Positions 50,219 to 58,761 of a stretch of DNA of 64,000 bases are shown here, piece by piece. The stretch spans positions 8,556,001 through 8,620,000 of the forward strand of contig NZ_CP109479.1 of NCBI RefSeq assembly GCF_036227485.1, in the 5' to 3' direction. This DNA comes from Streptomyces sp. NBC_01451. Its GTDB lineage: Bacteria; Actinomycetota; Actinomycetes; Streptomycetales; Streptomycetaceae. The first letter of the stretch is position 1, and the number at the start of each line of letters is the position of its first letter. Both the position numbers and the translations under genes were made by a program. Below the pieces are notes generated by a model, which saw only the letters and a list, made by a program, of their open reading frames with translations, ran no database searches and had not been told where the DNA came from.

Positions 50219-51978
50219 TCGCCCGCCTCCGCAGACCGCGCCGGCTCCGGCGTGTAGGCACCCGCCAGATAGCGTTGCCTGGTAAGCGCCCGGGCCACCT
50301 TGCCGCTGGACGTACGGGGCACGGTGCCCGGCGGCACGAGGACGATGTCGGCGAGCCGCAGTCCGTGCCGTGCCGAGACGGCCGCGCGCACGGCACCCAC
50401 CAGTCCTGTTACGTCGATCTCGGCGAGGCCGACGCTCCGTACGTGCTCGGCGACGACGACCACCCGCTCGCCCGTGTCCACCGGCACACCGAACGCGGCG
50501 AGCCGGTCGCGCCGCACGGCCGGGTCCGCGTCCTGGACCGAGGCCTCCACGTCCTGCGGGTAGTGGTTGCGGCCGTCGACGACGATGAGGTCCTTCAGCC
50601 GCCCGGTGACGATCAACTGCCCGTCCAGAAACGTCCCCAGGTCACCGGTGCGCAGCCAGCGTCCGGCATCGGCCGTGTCGTCGGCGAACGTGGCACCGAA
50701 CACCCGCAGGGTCTGCCCGTCCCGATTCCGGTATCCACGGCCCACGTTGGGACCCTGCACCCAGATCTCACCGATCTCGCCCTCGGACAGCCGGACGCGG
50801 GACGCCGGGTCGGCGATACGGACCCGCTGGCCCGCCGGAGTACCGCAGCCGACCAGCGTCACGGCTCTGGGATCACCGGCCCGCGCGGGCAGCGCCTTCC
50901 CGGTGGCGAGGGCGTCGCGGTCGAGCGCGAACCGTCTGAGCGGTTCCCCGGGCCGGGCGGCACTGACGAAGACGGTGGCCTCGGCGAGTCCGTACGACGG
51001 ACAGTGGGTGTCCGGCGCGAGCCCCTGGGCGGCGAAGGCGGCCTGGAAGCGGTCGGCCGTGCCGGGACGGACCGGTTCGCTGCCGTTGAGCAGCGCGGCG
51101 ACACCGTCCAGCCGCAGGTTCCGCTTCTGGGTTTCGGTGACGGCCGAAGCGCAGTAGTCGTAGGCGAAGTTGGGCGCCGCGCTCAGCGCACGAGGATGCG
51201 CGGCGAGCAGCCGCAGCCAGCGCACCGGTTCGTGCAGAAACGCGACCGGGTCCATGAGCACCGACAGCAGCCCCTGGACGACCGGAGCGGCGACACTCAG
51301 GACGAGTCCCATGTCGTGGTAGAGCGGCAGCCAGCCCACACAGGTCGCCGGTCGCTCGTCCAGGCCGTAGGCGCCCAGCGCCTGACGGGCGTTGGCGACG
51401 ACGTTGCCATGGCTGATCTCCACGCCGGCCGGGGAACGGGTCGAACCGGACGTGTACTGGAGGTAGGCGATGGCGTCGTCGTCCGGTGTGATCGACAGCA
51501 GGTCCGCGGCGGAGTCGGGCACTTGGTCCACGGCGACGATCCGAACCGGCAGGTGGGCGCAGAAGTCCCTTACGTCGGAGAGCATGTGACTGGTCGTCAC
51601 GATCACTTCCGGACACGCGTCGTCCAGTACCGCCGCGAGCCGTTCACCGTGCCCGGGGAGGCCGGGCGGATAGAGCGGTACGGCGACCAGACCGGCCGTG
51701 AGCGCCGCCAGGAAGGCGGTGACGTACTCGGTGCCCTGCGGGCACAGCAGCGCGACCCGGGTACCGGGCTCGGCCTCTTCGGCGAGGCGGGCGGCCAACG
51801 CCCGTACGCGCAGGTCCAGTCGGCGCCAGGTGAGGGTGCGGTGGACGCCGCGCGAGTGCGGGGCGGGATGGTCGACGAACGTGAACGCCCGGCGGTCGGG
51901 GATGGTTTCGGCCCAGTGCCGTACGTACTCCGGCAGACTCCGGTGGGCGGGGGCGAGCGGAGGGCGGCGGCTGTCCAT
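50215..51978 (-). CDS. Fatty-acyl-AMP ligase, FadD32-like
   Basis: A 587-residue adenylate-forming enzyme. The P-loop-like YLQYTSGSTRSPAGVEISH, WLPLYHDMGLVLSVAAP, CPSYGLAEATVFVS and WLRTGDLG motifs, the RLKDLIVVDGRNHYPQD hinge and the terminal TSSGKVARA lysine are all present. VVDGRNHYPQDVEAS and PTLYPPG-like N-terminal segments mark the FAAL group, which loads fatty acids on a PKS carrier protein rather than on CoA. Its TGA overlaps the PKS ATG, the same adjacency as fadD32-pks13 in mycobacteria. It should activate a long fatty acid for the N-terminal ACP. A GAGGAG lies about 10 bases before ATG 51978; 118 bases separate it from the carboxylase gene. Confidence 0.93.
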   Translation of the reverse strand: MDSRRPPLAPAHRSLPEYVRHWAETIPDRRAFTFVDHPAPHSRGVHRTLTWRRLDLRVRALAARLAEEAEPGTRVALLCPQGTEYVTAFLAALTAGLVAVPLYPPGLPGHGERLAAVLDDACPEVIVTTSHMLSDVRDFCAHLPVRIVAVDQVPDSAADLLSITPDDDAIAYLQYTSGSTRSPAGVEISHGNVVANARQALGAYGLDERPATCVGWLPLYHDMGLVLSVAAPVVQGLLSVLMDPVAFLHEPVRWLRLLAAHPRALSAAPNFAYDYCASAVTETQKRNLRLDGVAALLNGSEPVRPGTADRFQAAFAAQGLAPDTHCPSYGLAEATVFVSAARPGEPLRRFALDRDALATGKALPARAGDPRAVTLVGCGTPAGQRVRIADPASRVRLSEGEIGEIWVQGPNVGRGYRNRDGQTLRVFGATFADDTADAGRWLRTGDLGTFLDGQLIVTGRLKDLIVVDGRNHYPQDVEASVQDADPAVRRDRLAAFGVPVDTGERVVVVAEHVRSVGLAEIDVTGLVGAVRAAVSARHGLRLADIVLVPPGTVPRTSSGKVARALTRQRYLAGAYTPEPARSAEAGE

Positions 51979-52096
51979 CGGGCATGGCTCCTCACATCGC
52001 GGGAACGGCGGGAACGGGCGGGACGTGGTCGGCTCGGACTGCTCCGAGGGGGGCCTCGGGCCGCTCAGGGGCTCAGGAGGTCAGAGGGGCAGAGGT

Positions 52097-53659
52097 TCAG
52101 AGCGGGATGTTGCCGTGCCTGCGCGTCGGCATCGGGGCCCGCTTGCCGCGCAGCGCGCGCAGGGCACGGCAGACGTGGTCGCGGGTGTCGCGCGGGGCGA
52201 TGACGGCGTCGACGTACCCGCGTTCGGCGGCCAGGTAGGGCGTCCCGTGCGTGCTCTCGTACGCGGAGATCAGACTGGCCCGCAGCGACTCCGGGTCGTC
52301 GGCGGCGGCCAGCTCACGCCGGTGCAGGACGCCGACCGCACCCTCGGCGCCCATGACGGCGATACGGGCGGTGGGCCAGGCGAGGTTGATGTCGGCGCCC
52401 AGATGCTTGGAGCCCATCACCGCGTACCCGCCGCCGTACGCCTTGCGCACCACGACCGTGACCTTCGGGACGGTCGCCTCGGCGTACGCGTACAGCAGTT
52501 TGGCGCCGCGTCTGATGATCCCGGCCTGCTCCTGACGGACACCGGACAGATAGCCGGGCACGTCGGTGAAAGTGAGGAGCGGGATGCCGAACGCGTCGCA
52601 GAACCGCACGAACCGCGCTGCCTTCTCGGAGGCGTCGATGTCCAGCACACCGGCACTGTGCAGCGGCTGGTTGGCGACGACACCGACGGAGGTGCCCTCG
52701 ACGAGGGCCAGCGCGCAGATGATGTTCGGCGCGAACAGCTCCTGGATCTCCAGCAGTTCACCGCCGTCGACGACCGCGCGCAGGACGTCCCGCATGTCGT
52801 AGGCCTGCCCGAGCCGGTCCGGCACGACCTCGTCGAGACACACCTCGGCGGGCGGCGGCGCCGGTGCGTACTGCGGGGGCCGCTCCAGGTTGTTGGCGGG
52901 CAGGTAGGAGAGCAGGTCACGTACGGTGTCGAGGGCCTCCACCTCGTCGGCGGCGAGGAAGTGGGCGTTGCCGCTGACGGAGTTGCTGGTGCGGGCGCCG
53001 CCCAGGTCCTCGGCGCTGGTCCGCTCGCCGGTGACCGCCTCGATGACGTCGGGCCCGGTGACGAACATGTGCGAGGCGCCGTCCACCATCACGGTGAAGT
53101 CGGTGATGGCCGGTGAGTACGCGGCCCCGCCGGCACAGGGCCCGAGCACGACCGAGAGCTGCGGGATCACCCCGGACGCCTGCACGTTGCGGCGCACCAA
53201 CTCGGCGTAGAGGGCGAGCGAGGCGACGCCCTCCTGGATGCGGGCGCCGCCGCCGTCGTTGAGCCCGATCACCGGACAGCCGGTCTTCATCGCCAGGTCC
53301 ATCAGGGCGATCGTCTTCTCGCCGAAGGCCTCGCCCATGCTCCCGCCGAACACCGTGGAGTCCTGGGAGAACACACAGACGGGACGGCCGTCGACCATGC
53401 CGTGCCCGGTGACCACCCCGTCCCCGTAGGGGCGGCGGGCGCCGTCCCCGGCGGGCCGCGCCCGGACGAACATCCCGGTCTCCGTGAACGAGCCCTCGTC
53501 CAGCAGCAGGTCGATCCGTTCCCGGGCGCCGAACTCCCCGCGTCTTCTCGGCCCGTCCGCCGTGAGCGCCTGCGACCGCCGGCTCTCCAGAACGGTGATG
53601 CGGTCGGCGGTGCGGTCGGGCAGGCGTGTGGCCCAGGATGTTGTCGCCTCTATCGTCAC
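52097..53659 (-). CDS. Acyl-CoA carboxylase beta (carboxyltransferase) subunit
   Basis: A 520-residue carboxyltransferase of the propionyl/acyl-CoA type. The N-terminal half has FSQDSTVFGGSMGEAFGEKT, GLNDGGGARIQEGVASLALY and VLGPCAGGAAYSPAITDF; the C-terminal half has FTDVPGYLSGVRQEQAGIIR and KAYGGGYAVMGSKHLGAD. Both oxyanion Gly-rich loops are intact. GTG 53659 has GGAGG 6 bases upstream, inside a small hairpin. No biotin carboxylase alpha subunit is nearby, so it must share one encoded elsewhere. As first gene of the operon with the acyl-AMP ligase and Pks13-like synthase, it most likely makes the carboxylated acyl-CoA extender, as AccD4 does in mycobacteria. Confidence 0.92.
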   Translation of the reverse strand: MTIEATTSWATRLPDRTADRITVLESRRSQALTADGPRRRGEFGARERIDLLLDEGSFTETGMFVRARPAGDGARRPYGDGVVTGHGMVDGRPVCVFSQDSTVFGGSMGEAFGEKTIALMDLAMKTGCPVIGLNDGGGARIQEGVASLALYAELVRRNVQASGVIPQLSVVLGPCAGGAAYSPAITDFTVMVDGASHMFVTGPDVIEAVTGERTSAEDLGGARTSNSVSGNAHFLAADEVEALDTVRDLLSYLPANNLERPPQYAPAPPPAEVCLDEVVPDRLGQAYDMRDVLRAVVDGGELLEIQELFAPNIICALALVEGTSVGVVANQPLHSAGVLDIDASEKAARFVRFCDAFGIPLLTFTDVPGYLSGVRQEQAGIIRRGAKLLYAYAEATVPKVTVVVRKAYGGGYAVMGSKHLGADINLAWPTARIAVMGAEGAVGVLHRRELAAADDPESLRASLISAYESTHGTPYLAAERGYVDAVIAPRDTRDHVCRALRALRGKRAPMPTRRHGNIPL

Positions 53660-53678
53660 AGCCACCTCCGAAGTGGCT
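53660..53678 (-). promoter_or_regulatory. Hairpin over the carboxylase ribosome binding site
   Basis: On the minus strand AGCCAC-ttcggag-GTGGCT forms a perfect inverted repeat ending immediately before the GTG start, with the GGAGG Shine-Dalgarno in its loop and right arm. It could be an operator or a translational switch for the lipid-PKS operon. The rest of the 153-base gap to the metal-transport gene shows no clear terminator; CATATT near 53692 is a weak -10 candidate. Confidence 0.5.
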
Positions 53679-53812
53679 TTCGAATATGGCAGCGCCGAAG
53701 GAGGGGACCGGGCCGATCGCCGTTCTCTGTGCGCGAGGTGAGTCCCGCGGGGCCGGGGTTCGTCCGTGGGTGACAAGTGGTGCGGGGACGGGCCGGTGTG
53801 AGAGGGGGTGTG

Positions 53813-54694
53813 TCAGGCGGGCTGCGGGGCCGCCCTCCTGTCTCCCCACCGCCGGGTGCGGTAGCCGCCGGCCAGCCGGCACAGGGCGTAGATCGTGAAC
53901 GAGACCGTCGTGACGTACGGGCTGATGGGGATGCTGCTGCCCAGGGCGAGCAGGATGCCGCCCTCGATGGAGACCACGGCGAAGACCACGCTGAGCAGCG
54001 GCAGCAGCACCGGGGACGCGGTGACGCGGGCGGCGGCCGCGGCGGGCGTGACGACGAGGGTCAGGACCAGCAGCGCGCCGACGACCTGGACCGACAGCGC
54101 GACGGCGAGGCCGAGCACGATCATGAAGGCGAACGACAGCCCGCGCACCGGCACACCACGGGCCGCGGCGACGTCCGGGTCGGCGCTGGCGAACGTCAGT
54201 GGCCGCCAGATGACGGCCAGGGCGACCAGGACCAGCGCGGACGTACCCAGGAGCCAGGTCATCTGCGGGGTGTCGACGGCGACGATCTGACCGGTGAGCA
54301 GGCCGAACTTGTTCGCCGCCCGGCCCTTGTAGAGGGCGAGGAAGAGCACGCCGAGCCCGAGACCGAACGGCATGAGGATGCCGATCGCCGAGTTGCGGTC
54401 GCGGGCCCGCGCGCCCAGGAGACCGATCGCACCGGCCGCGAGGAGCGACCCGATGATCGAGCCCGCGACGATGTTCGCCCCCAGCAGCAGTGCCGCCGAC
54501 GCGCCCGCGAAGGACAGCTCGCTGATGCCGTGCACCGCGAAGGGCAGGTCGCGCATGATGACGAAGACCCCGGCCAGACCGCCGACCAGGCCGAGCGCGA
54601 CACCCGCGATGAGGGAGTTGCGGACCAGCACGAGGAGTTCGCCGTAGTTCTCGAAGCTGAAGATCTGGTGCCAGACCCCCTCGGAGAGCGTCAT
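53813..54694 (-). CDS. Zinc/manganese-type ABC transporter permease
   Basis: A 293-residue membrane protein of the ABC-3 (ZnuB/MntB) family with about eight hydrophobic helices, beginning RNSLIAGVALGLVGGLAGVF. MRDLPFAVHGISELSFAGAS is the signature loop of the family, and VLTLVVTPAAAAARVTASP the second cytoplasmic loop that contacts the ATPase. Its ATG overlaps the stop of the ATP-binding gene, so permease, ATPase and binding protein are translationally coupled. It ends the operon, 153 bases upstream of the carboxylase gene on the same strand, so read-through into the lipid-PKS operon is possible. Confidence 0.93.
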   Translation of the reverse strand: MTLSEGVWHQIFSFENYGELLVLVRNSLIAGVALGLVGGLAGVFVIMRDLPFAVHGISELSFAGASAALLLGANIVAGSIIGSLLAAGAIGLLGARARDRNSAIGILMPFGLGLGVLFLALYKGRAANKFGLLTGQIVAVDTPQMTWLLGTSALVLVALAVIWRPLTFASADPDVAAARGVPVRGLSFAFMIVLGLAVALSVQVVGALLVLTLVVTPAAAAARVTASPVLLPLLSVVFAVVSIEGGILLALGSSIPISPYVTTVSFTIYALCRLAGGYRTRRWGDRRAAPQPA

Positions 54695-55614
54695 GGGCGC
54701 ACTTCCTCGGTCTGAAGGACAGCCTCACGGGCGGTGTCATGAACGGTGTCGTGGGTGTGATGAGGGGGTGCGGCCGGTCCGTCGGGGGCGCCGACGACCA
54801 CGACCCGCCCCTGGACGCGCAGGACGTCGACCCGTGTGCCGTACAGCCGCGACAGGGACTCCGAGGTCAGCACCTCCTCCGGTGTGCCGATCCGGTGGCC
54901 GCCCGGCGCCAGGTAGAGCACGCGGTCGACCAGGCCGAGCACCGGATTGATCTCGTGGGTCACGAAGACCACGGACGTGCCGTGGGACCGGCGGCGGGCG
55001 TCCACGAGTTCGGTGACGGCCCGCTGGTGGTTCAGGTCGAGGGAGAGCAGGGGTTCGTCGCAGAGCAGGATGCGGGGGTCGGTCGCCAGGGCCTGGCCGA
55101 TGCGGACGCGCTGCCGTTCGCCGCCGGACAGCATGCCGAGGGGCACGTCGGCGTACGCCGAGGCTCCGACGGAGGCGAGGATCTCGTCGACCCGGCGGCG
55201 GACGGCGCCCGTGCACAGCCGGGGTCCGAAGCGGTGCCCGTCGATGCCGAAACGCACCAGGTCGCGGGCGCGCAGCATGGCCTGCGCGGACAGCTCCGCC
55301 TGCTGAGGCACGTACCCGAGGTGCCGGCCGGCCTCGCGCGGGGAGCCGCCGAGGACGGTCAGCGTGCCGGCGGACAGCGGCTGCCGGCCCAGCAGGGCCC
55401 GGACGAAACTGGTCTTGCCCGAACCGTTCGGCCCGAGCACGGCCAGGAACTCCCCCGGCCGCACATCCAGGTCGAGGCCCCGCCACACCACCCGCGAGCC
55501 GTACGACAGTTCGGCGCCGCGCAGGCTGACCACCGCACCGGAGGACCCGCTGCCCCCGGCCCGCCCCTCACCCTGGCGGGCACGGGGCAGGGCGGCGGGG
55601 GAGGACTGCCTCAC
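54691..55614 (-). CDS. Zinc/manganese-type ABC transporter ATP-binding protein
   Basis: A 307-residue ATPase. Walker A is LGPNGSGKTSFVRALLG, the Q-loop YVPQQAEL, the signature MLSGGERQRVRIGQALA, Walker B RILLCDEPLLSL, and the switch histidine FVTHEINP. The C-terminal tail PPHHTHDTVHD is histidine-rich and may sense or buffer metal. The gene overlaps both neighbours by 4 bases (ATGA junctions), forming a three-gene importer operon. It powers uptake of zinc or a related divalent metal. Confidence 0.93.
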   Translation of the reverse strand: MRQSSPAALPRARQGEGRAGGSGSSGAVVSLRGAELSYGSRVVWRGLDLDVRPGEFLAVLGPNGSGKTSFVRALLGRQPLSAGTLTVLGGSPREAGRHLGYVPQQAELSAQAMLRARDLVRFGIDGHRFGPRLCTGAVRRRVDEILASVGASAYADVPLGMLSGGERQRVRIGQALATDPRILLCDEPLLSLDLNHQRAVTELVDARRRSHGTSVVFVTHEINPVLGLVDRVLYLAPGGHRIGTPEEVLTSESLSRLYGTRVDVLRVQGRVVVVGAPDGPAAPPHHTHDTVHDTAREAVLQTEEVRP

Positions 55615-56546
55615 TTGGCGAGCGCGCTCGCGAGCGCGTCGACGTTGGAGGTCATCCAGCCCAGGTAGTCCTTGCCGGCCGGCAGGGTCTCCGTCACGGG
55701 TACGACGGGGATACCGGCCGCCTTGGCCGCGGCCTTCGACTTCTCGGTCTGCGGGCCGGAGGTCTGCTCGTTGTAGACCAGTGCCGCGACCTGCTTGTCG
55801 CTGAACACCGCGAGCGTGGCCTGGAGGACCCGGGGGGAGACGTCGTCGCCCTCCTCGATGGCCTCGCTGAACTGCTCGGGCGTCCGGTTCACCAGGCCGC
55901 TCGCGGTGGTCAGGTAGAGCGGCACGGGCTCGGTGATGGCGATGCCCTCGCCGGCGTGCTCCTTCTTGATCTGGGCCTCCTTCGCCTCCAGCACCGTGAG
56001 CTTCGCCTTGAAGGCCTCGGCGTTCCTGGTGAAGAGGGCGGAGTCGTCGGCATCGGCCTTGCCCAGCGCGGCGGCGATACGGTCGGCGATCTTAGCGACG
56101 GTGGGGAAGTCGTACCAGACGTGCTCGTTGAGCTCGCCGCCCTTCGGGGCGGTCTTCCCGGAGACCTCGACGGCGTTGATGACCTCGGCGGAGGAGCCGC
56201 CGCTCTTCAGCATCCGGTCGACGAAGTCGTCGTAGCCGCCGCCGTTCTCGACGACGACCTTCGCCTTCGACAGCGCCAGCTGGTTCTGGGTGTTGGCCTC
56301 GTAGGAGTGCGGGTCCTGTTCGGGGTCGCTGATGACCGACGTGACGTCGACCTTCGCGCCGCCTATCTGCTCGACGATGTCGCCGTAGACGTTGGTGGAG
56401 GCGACCACGGCGACCTTGGACGAGGCGACCGGCTCCTGCGCGCCGCTCCCGTCACCGCCGGAGTCCGACGAACTGCCGCACCCCGCCAGGAGGGCCAGCG
56501 AGGCGCCGGTGATCAGGGCGAGGCGCCGGGACGGGGACGGGGACAT
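55611..56546 (-). CDS. Metal-binding lipoprotein of a zinc/manganese ABC importer
   Basis: A 311-residue cluster A-I binding lipoprotein. The leader SRRLALITGASLALLAGCGS ends in lipobox LAGC. Metal ligands expected for the family are seen in DPEQDPHSYEANTQNQ (His), GGELNEHVWYDFPTVA (His), and later Glu/Asp positions near VYNEQTSGPQTEK. The long His-rich loop typical of classical ZnuA is absent, so manganese or iron cannot be excluded. ATG 56546 has GGAGG at 4 bases. Upstream lies a Zur-box-like sequence, which favours zinc and repression when zinc is plentiful. Confidence 0.9.
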   Translation of the reverse strand: MSPSPSRRLALITGASLALLAGCGSSSDSGGDGSGAQEPVASSKVAVVASTNVYGDIVEQIGGAKVDVTSVISDPEQDPHSYEANTQNQLALSKAKVVVENGGGYDDFVDRMLKSGGSSAEVINAVEVSGKTAPKGGELNEHVWYDFPTVAKIADRIAAALGKADADDSALFTRNAEAFKAKLTVLEAKEAQIKKEHAGEGIAITEPVPLYLTTASGLVNRTPEQFSEAIEEGDDVSPRVLQATLAVFSDKQVAALVYNEQTSGPQTEKSKAAAKAAGIPVVPVTETLPAGKDYLGWMTSNVDALASALAK

Positions 56547-56594
56547 GGATCCTCCACGACAGGGGGTCAGCAAGGGTGTGCTCGCCACAGTAGA

Positions 56595-56609
56595 TGGAAA
56601 TGAATGTCA
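56595..56609. promoter_or_regulatory. Zur-box-like operator
   Basis: TGGAAATGAATGTCA matches the actinobacterial Zur core TGAAAATGATTTTCA at 12 of 15 positions and lies 49 bases before the binding-protein start. This is the region where the metal importer promoter is expected. Confidence 0.6.
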
Positions 56610-56632
56610 AAAACATGGCCGATTCCAATCCA

Positions 56633-56645
56633 AATGGAAACCATT
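56633..56645. promoter_or_regulatory. Second palindrome upstream of the metal importer
   Basis: AATGG-AAA-CCATT is a perfect inverted repeat 23 bases beyond the Zur-like box. It may be a second binding site for the same regulator, or part of the promoter. No other element is evident in the 300-base region to the poxB start. Confidence 0.4.
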
Positions 56646-56939
56646 GCCAATACTTGACGTACCGCTCCACTGCCCCGGCGATCCGCTGCTCCGCTGGTCA
56701 GTGCCTCAGCCCGGAGGCGACGAGGGCGCCCCGCCCGATCTCCACCGGAGTCCGGGCGGTGTCGGGACCGCCTCGTGGCGATCATGTACCGGGGCGGGGG
56801 TGTGCGACGGTGGGTACCGGGTATCAGGGCGGACCTGACTCGCACCGCCCGTGCCTGCGACTGCGACCGCGTGGGTGACCGGCTTCCCGCCGCGGGTTGG
56901 ACCCAGCACTGCCGAGCAACCCGTTCAAGGAGGCCTCCG

Positions 56940-58679
56940 ATGCGCAACCCGACCGTGGCACAGCAGCTGATCGAAGTTCTGCGGCAAGCAGGAGTGGAAC
57001 GCATCTACGGTGTCGTCGGCGACAGCCTCAATCCCGTCGTGGACGCCATCCGGCGTACCGACGGCATCGAGTGGATCCATGTGCGCAACGAGGAGGCGGC
57101 GGCACTGGCCGCCGCGGCCGAGGCGCAGCTGACCGGGCGGCTCGCGGTGTGCGCGGGCAGCTGCGGCCCGGGCAACACCCACCTGATCCAGGGTCTGTAC
57201 GACGCGAACCGCTCCGGAGCCCCGGTGCTCGCGATCGCCTCCCACATTCCGTCGAAGCAGATCGGCACCGGGTTCTTCCAGGAGACGCACCCGGAACGGC
57301 TGTTCACCGAGTGCAGCCAGTACTGCGAAATGGTGAGCCAGCCGTCCCAGATGCCGCGGATGGTACGGATCGCCGTCCAGCGCGCGCTGTCCGACAAGGG
57401 AGTGTCGGTGCTCGTCATGCCCGGCGACCTGTCGCACGCGCCCGCCGCCAACCCCACCGGTACGAGCGGTTTCGTCACCGCCCACGGTCGGGTCGTACCG
57501 CCGGCCGAGCAGGTGCGCGACCTCGCTGCCAAGATCGACGCGGCGGAGAAGGTGATGCTCTTCTGCGGCGCCGGCGTACGGGACGCCCACGCCGAGGTGA
57601 TGGAACTCGCGGGCCGGGTGCACGCGCCGGTCGGGCACACCCTGCGAGGCAAGGAGTGGATCCAGTACGACAACCCGTACGACGTCGGCATGAGCGGACT
57701 GCTCGGCTACGGCGCCTGCTACGACGCGATGCACGAGGCCGACCTCGTCGTACTGCTGGGCACCGACTTCCCGTACGACGACTTCCTGCCGCAGGCCCGT
57801 ACCGTGCAGATCGACCACGACGCGGGGCGGATCGGGCGCCGCACCACGCTGGAGCTGGGCGTGCACGGCGACGTGGGGGAGACGCTGCGCGCGGCGCTGC
57901 CGCTGATCGGGGCGAAGCGCGACCGTTCGTACCTGGACCGGACCCTGCGCCACCATGCCAAGTCCCTGGAGAACGTGGTCTCCGCGTATACCCGTGACGT
58001 CGAGCACCAGGTGCCGATCCACCCCGAGTACCCGGCGTCTGTCCTCGACGAACTCGCCGCCGACGACGCGGTGTTCACCGTCGACACCGGTATGTGCAAC
58101 GTGTGGGCGGCCCGCTACCTCACGCCCAACGGCCGCCGCCGGGTGATCGGTTCGTTCCGGCACGGCACCATGGCCAACGCTCTCCCGCACGCCATCGGTG
58201 CCCAGTTCGCTTACCCCGGCCGACAGGTGATCTCGATGTCGGGCGACGGCGGACTCGGCATGCTCATGGGCGAGTTGCTCACCGTCAAACTGCACAACCT
58301 GCCGGTGAAGACGATCGTCTTCAACAACTCCTCCCTCGGCATGGTCAAGCTGGAGATGATGGTCGACGGCATGCCCGACTACGAGACCGACCACGAGCCG
58401 GTGGACTACGCCGCCATCGCCGCGGGGGTAGGAATCCACTCGATCCGTATCGAGAAGCCCGGCCGGATCCGCGACGGCCTGCGGGAGGCGCTGGCGTACG
58501 ACGGGCCGTGCCTGGTCGATCTGGTCACCGACCCCAACGCACTGTCGATCCCGCCGCACATCTCCGGTGAACAGGTGAAGGGATTCGCCTTCTCGGCAGG
58601 CAGGACGGTACTCAACGGGGGCGTGGGCAAGATGCTCGACCTGGCCAGGGCCAATCTGCGCAACATCCCGAGGCCCTGA
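56940..58679 (+). CDS. poxB: Pyruvate dehydrogenase (quinone/cytochrome), PoxB
   Basis: A 579-residue thiamine-diphosphate flavoenzyme. The catalytic glutamate is in WIHVRNEEAAALAAAAEA; the FAD domain covers about 190-340; the ThDP-binding motif starts at ISMSGDGGLGMLMGELLTVK and ends at TIVFNNSSLGMVKLEM. C-terminal residues GFAFSAGRTVLNGG fit the membrane-activated tail region of PoxB. It decarboxylates pyruvate to acetate and CO2 and passes electrons to the quinone pool at the membrane. AAGGAGG precedes ATG 56940; a longer frame upstream is not supported. It is monocistronic. Confidence 0.93.
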   Translation: MRNPTVAQQLIEVLRQAGVERIYGVVGDSLNPVVDAIRRTDGIEWIHVRNEEAAALAAAAEAQLTGRLAVCAGSCGPGNTHLIQGLYDANRSGAPVLAIASHIPSKQIGTGFFQETHPERLFTECSQYCEMVSQPSQMPRMVRIAVQRALSDKGVSVLVMPGDLSHAPAANPTGTSGFVTAHGRVVPPAEQVRDLAAKIDAAEKVMLFCGAGVRDAHAEVMELAGRVHAPVGHTLRGKEWIQYDNPYDVGMSGLLGYGACYDAMHEADLVVLLGTDFPYDDFLPQARTVQIDHDAGRIGRRTTLELGVHGDVGETLRAALPLIGAKRDRSYLDRTLRHHAKSLENVVSAYTRDVEHQVPIHPEYPASVLDELAADDAVFTVDTGMCNVWAARYLTPNGRRRVIGSFRHGTMANALPHAIGAQFAYPGRQVISMSGDGGLGMLMGELLTVKLHNLPVKTIVFNNSSLGMVKLEMMVDGMPDYETDHEPVDYAAIAAGVGIHSIRIEKPGRIRDGLREALAYDGPCLVDLVTDPNALSIPPHISGEQVKGFAFSAGRTVLNGGVGKMLDLARANLRNIPRP

Positions 58680-58761
58680 CGCCTCGATCGGGGGCCCTGA
58701 ACGGCGCACTGGCACCGGGTGAGCCCGTACGGGGGAGTCCGGGAGCGGGGTGCCGTCCTGA

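Noticed and set aside
45241..53659. Ordinary antibiotic-type polyketide cluster
   Set aside because: There are no further modules, tailoring enzymes, resistance gene or NRPS domains, and the ACP-KS-AT-ACP-TE order with ligase and carboxylase fits a lipid-condensing system better.
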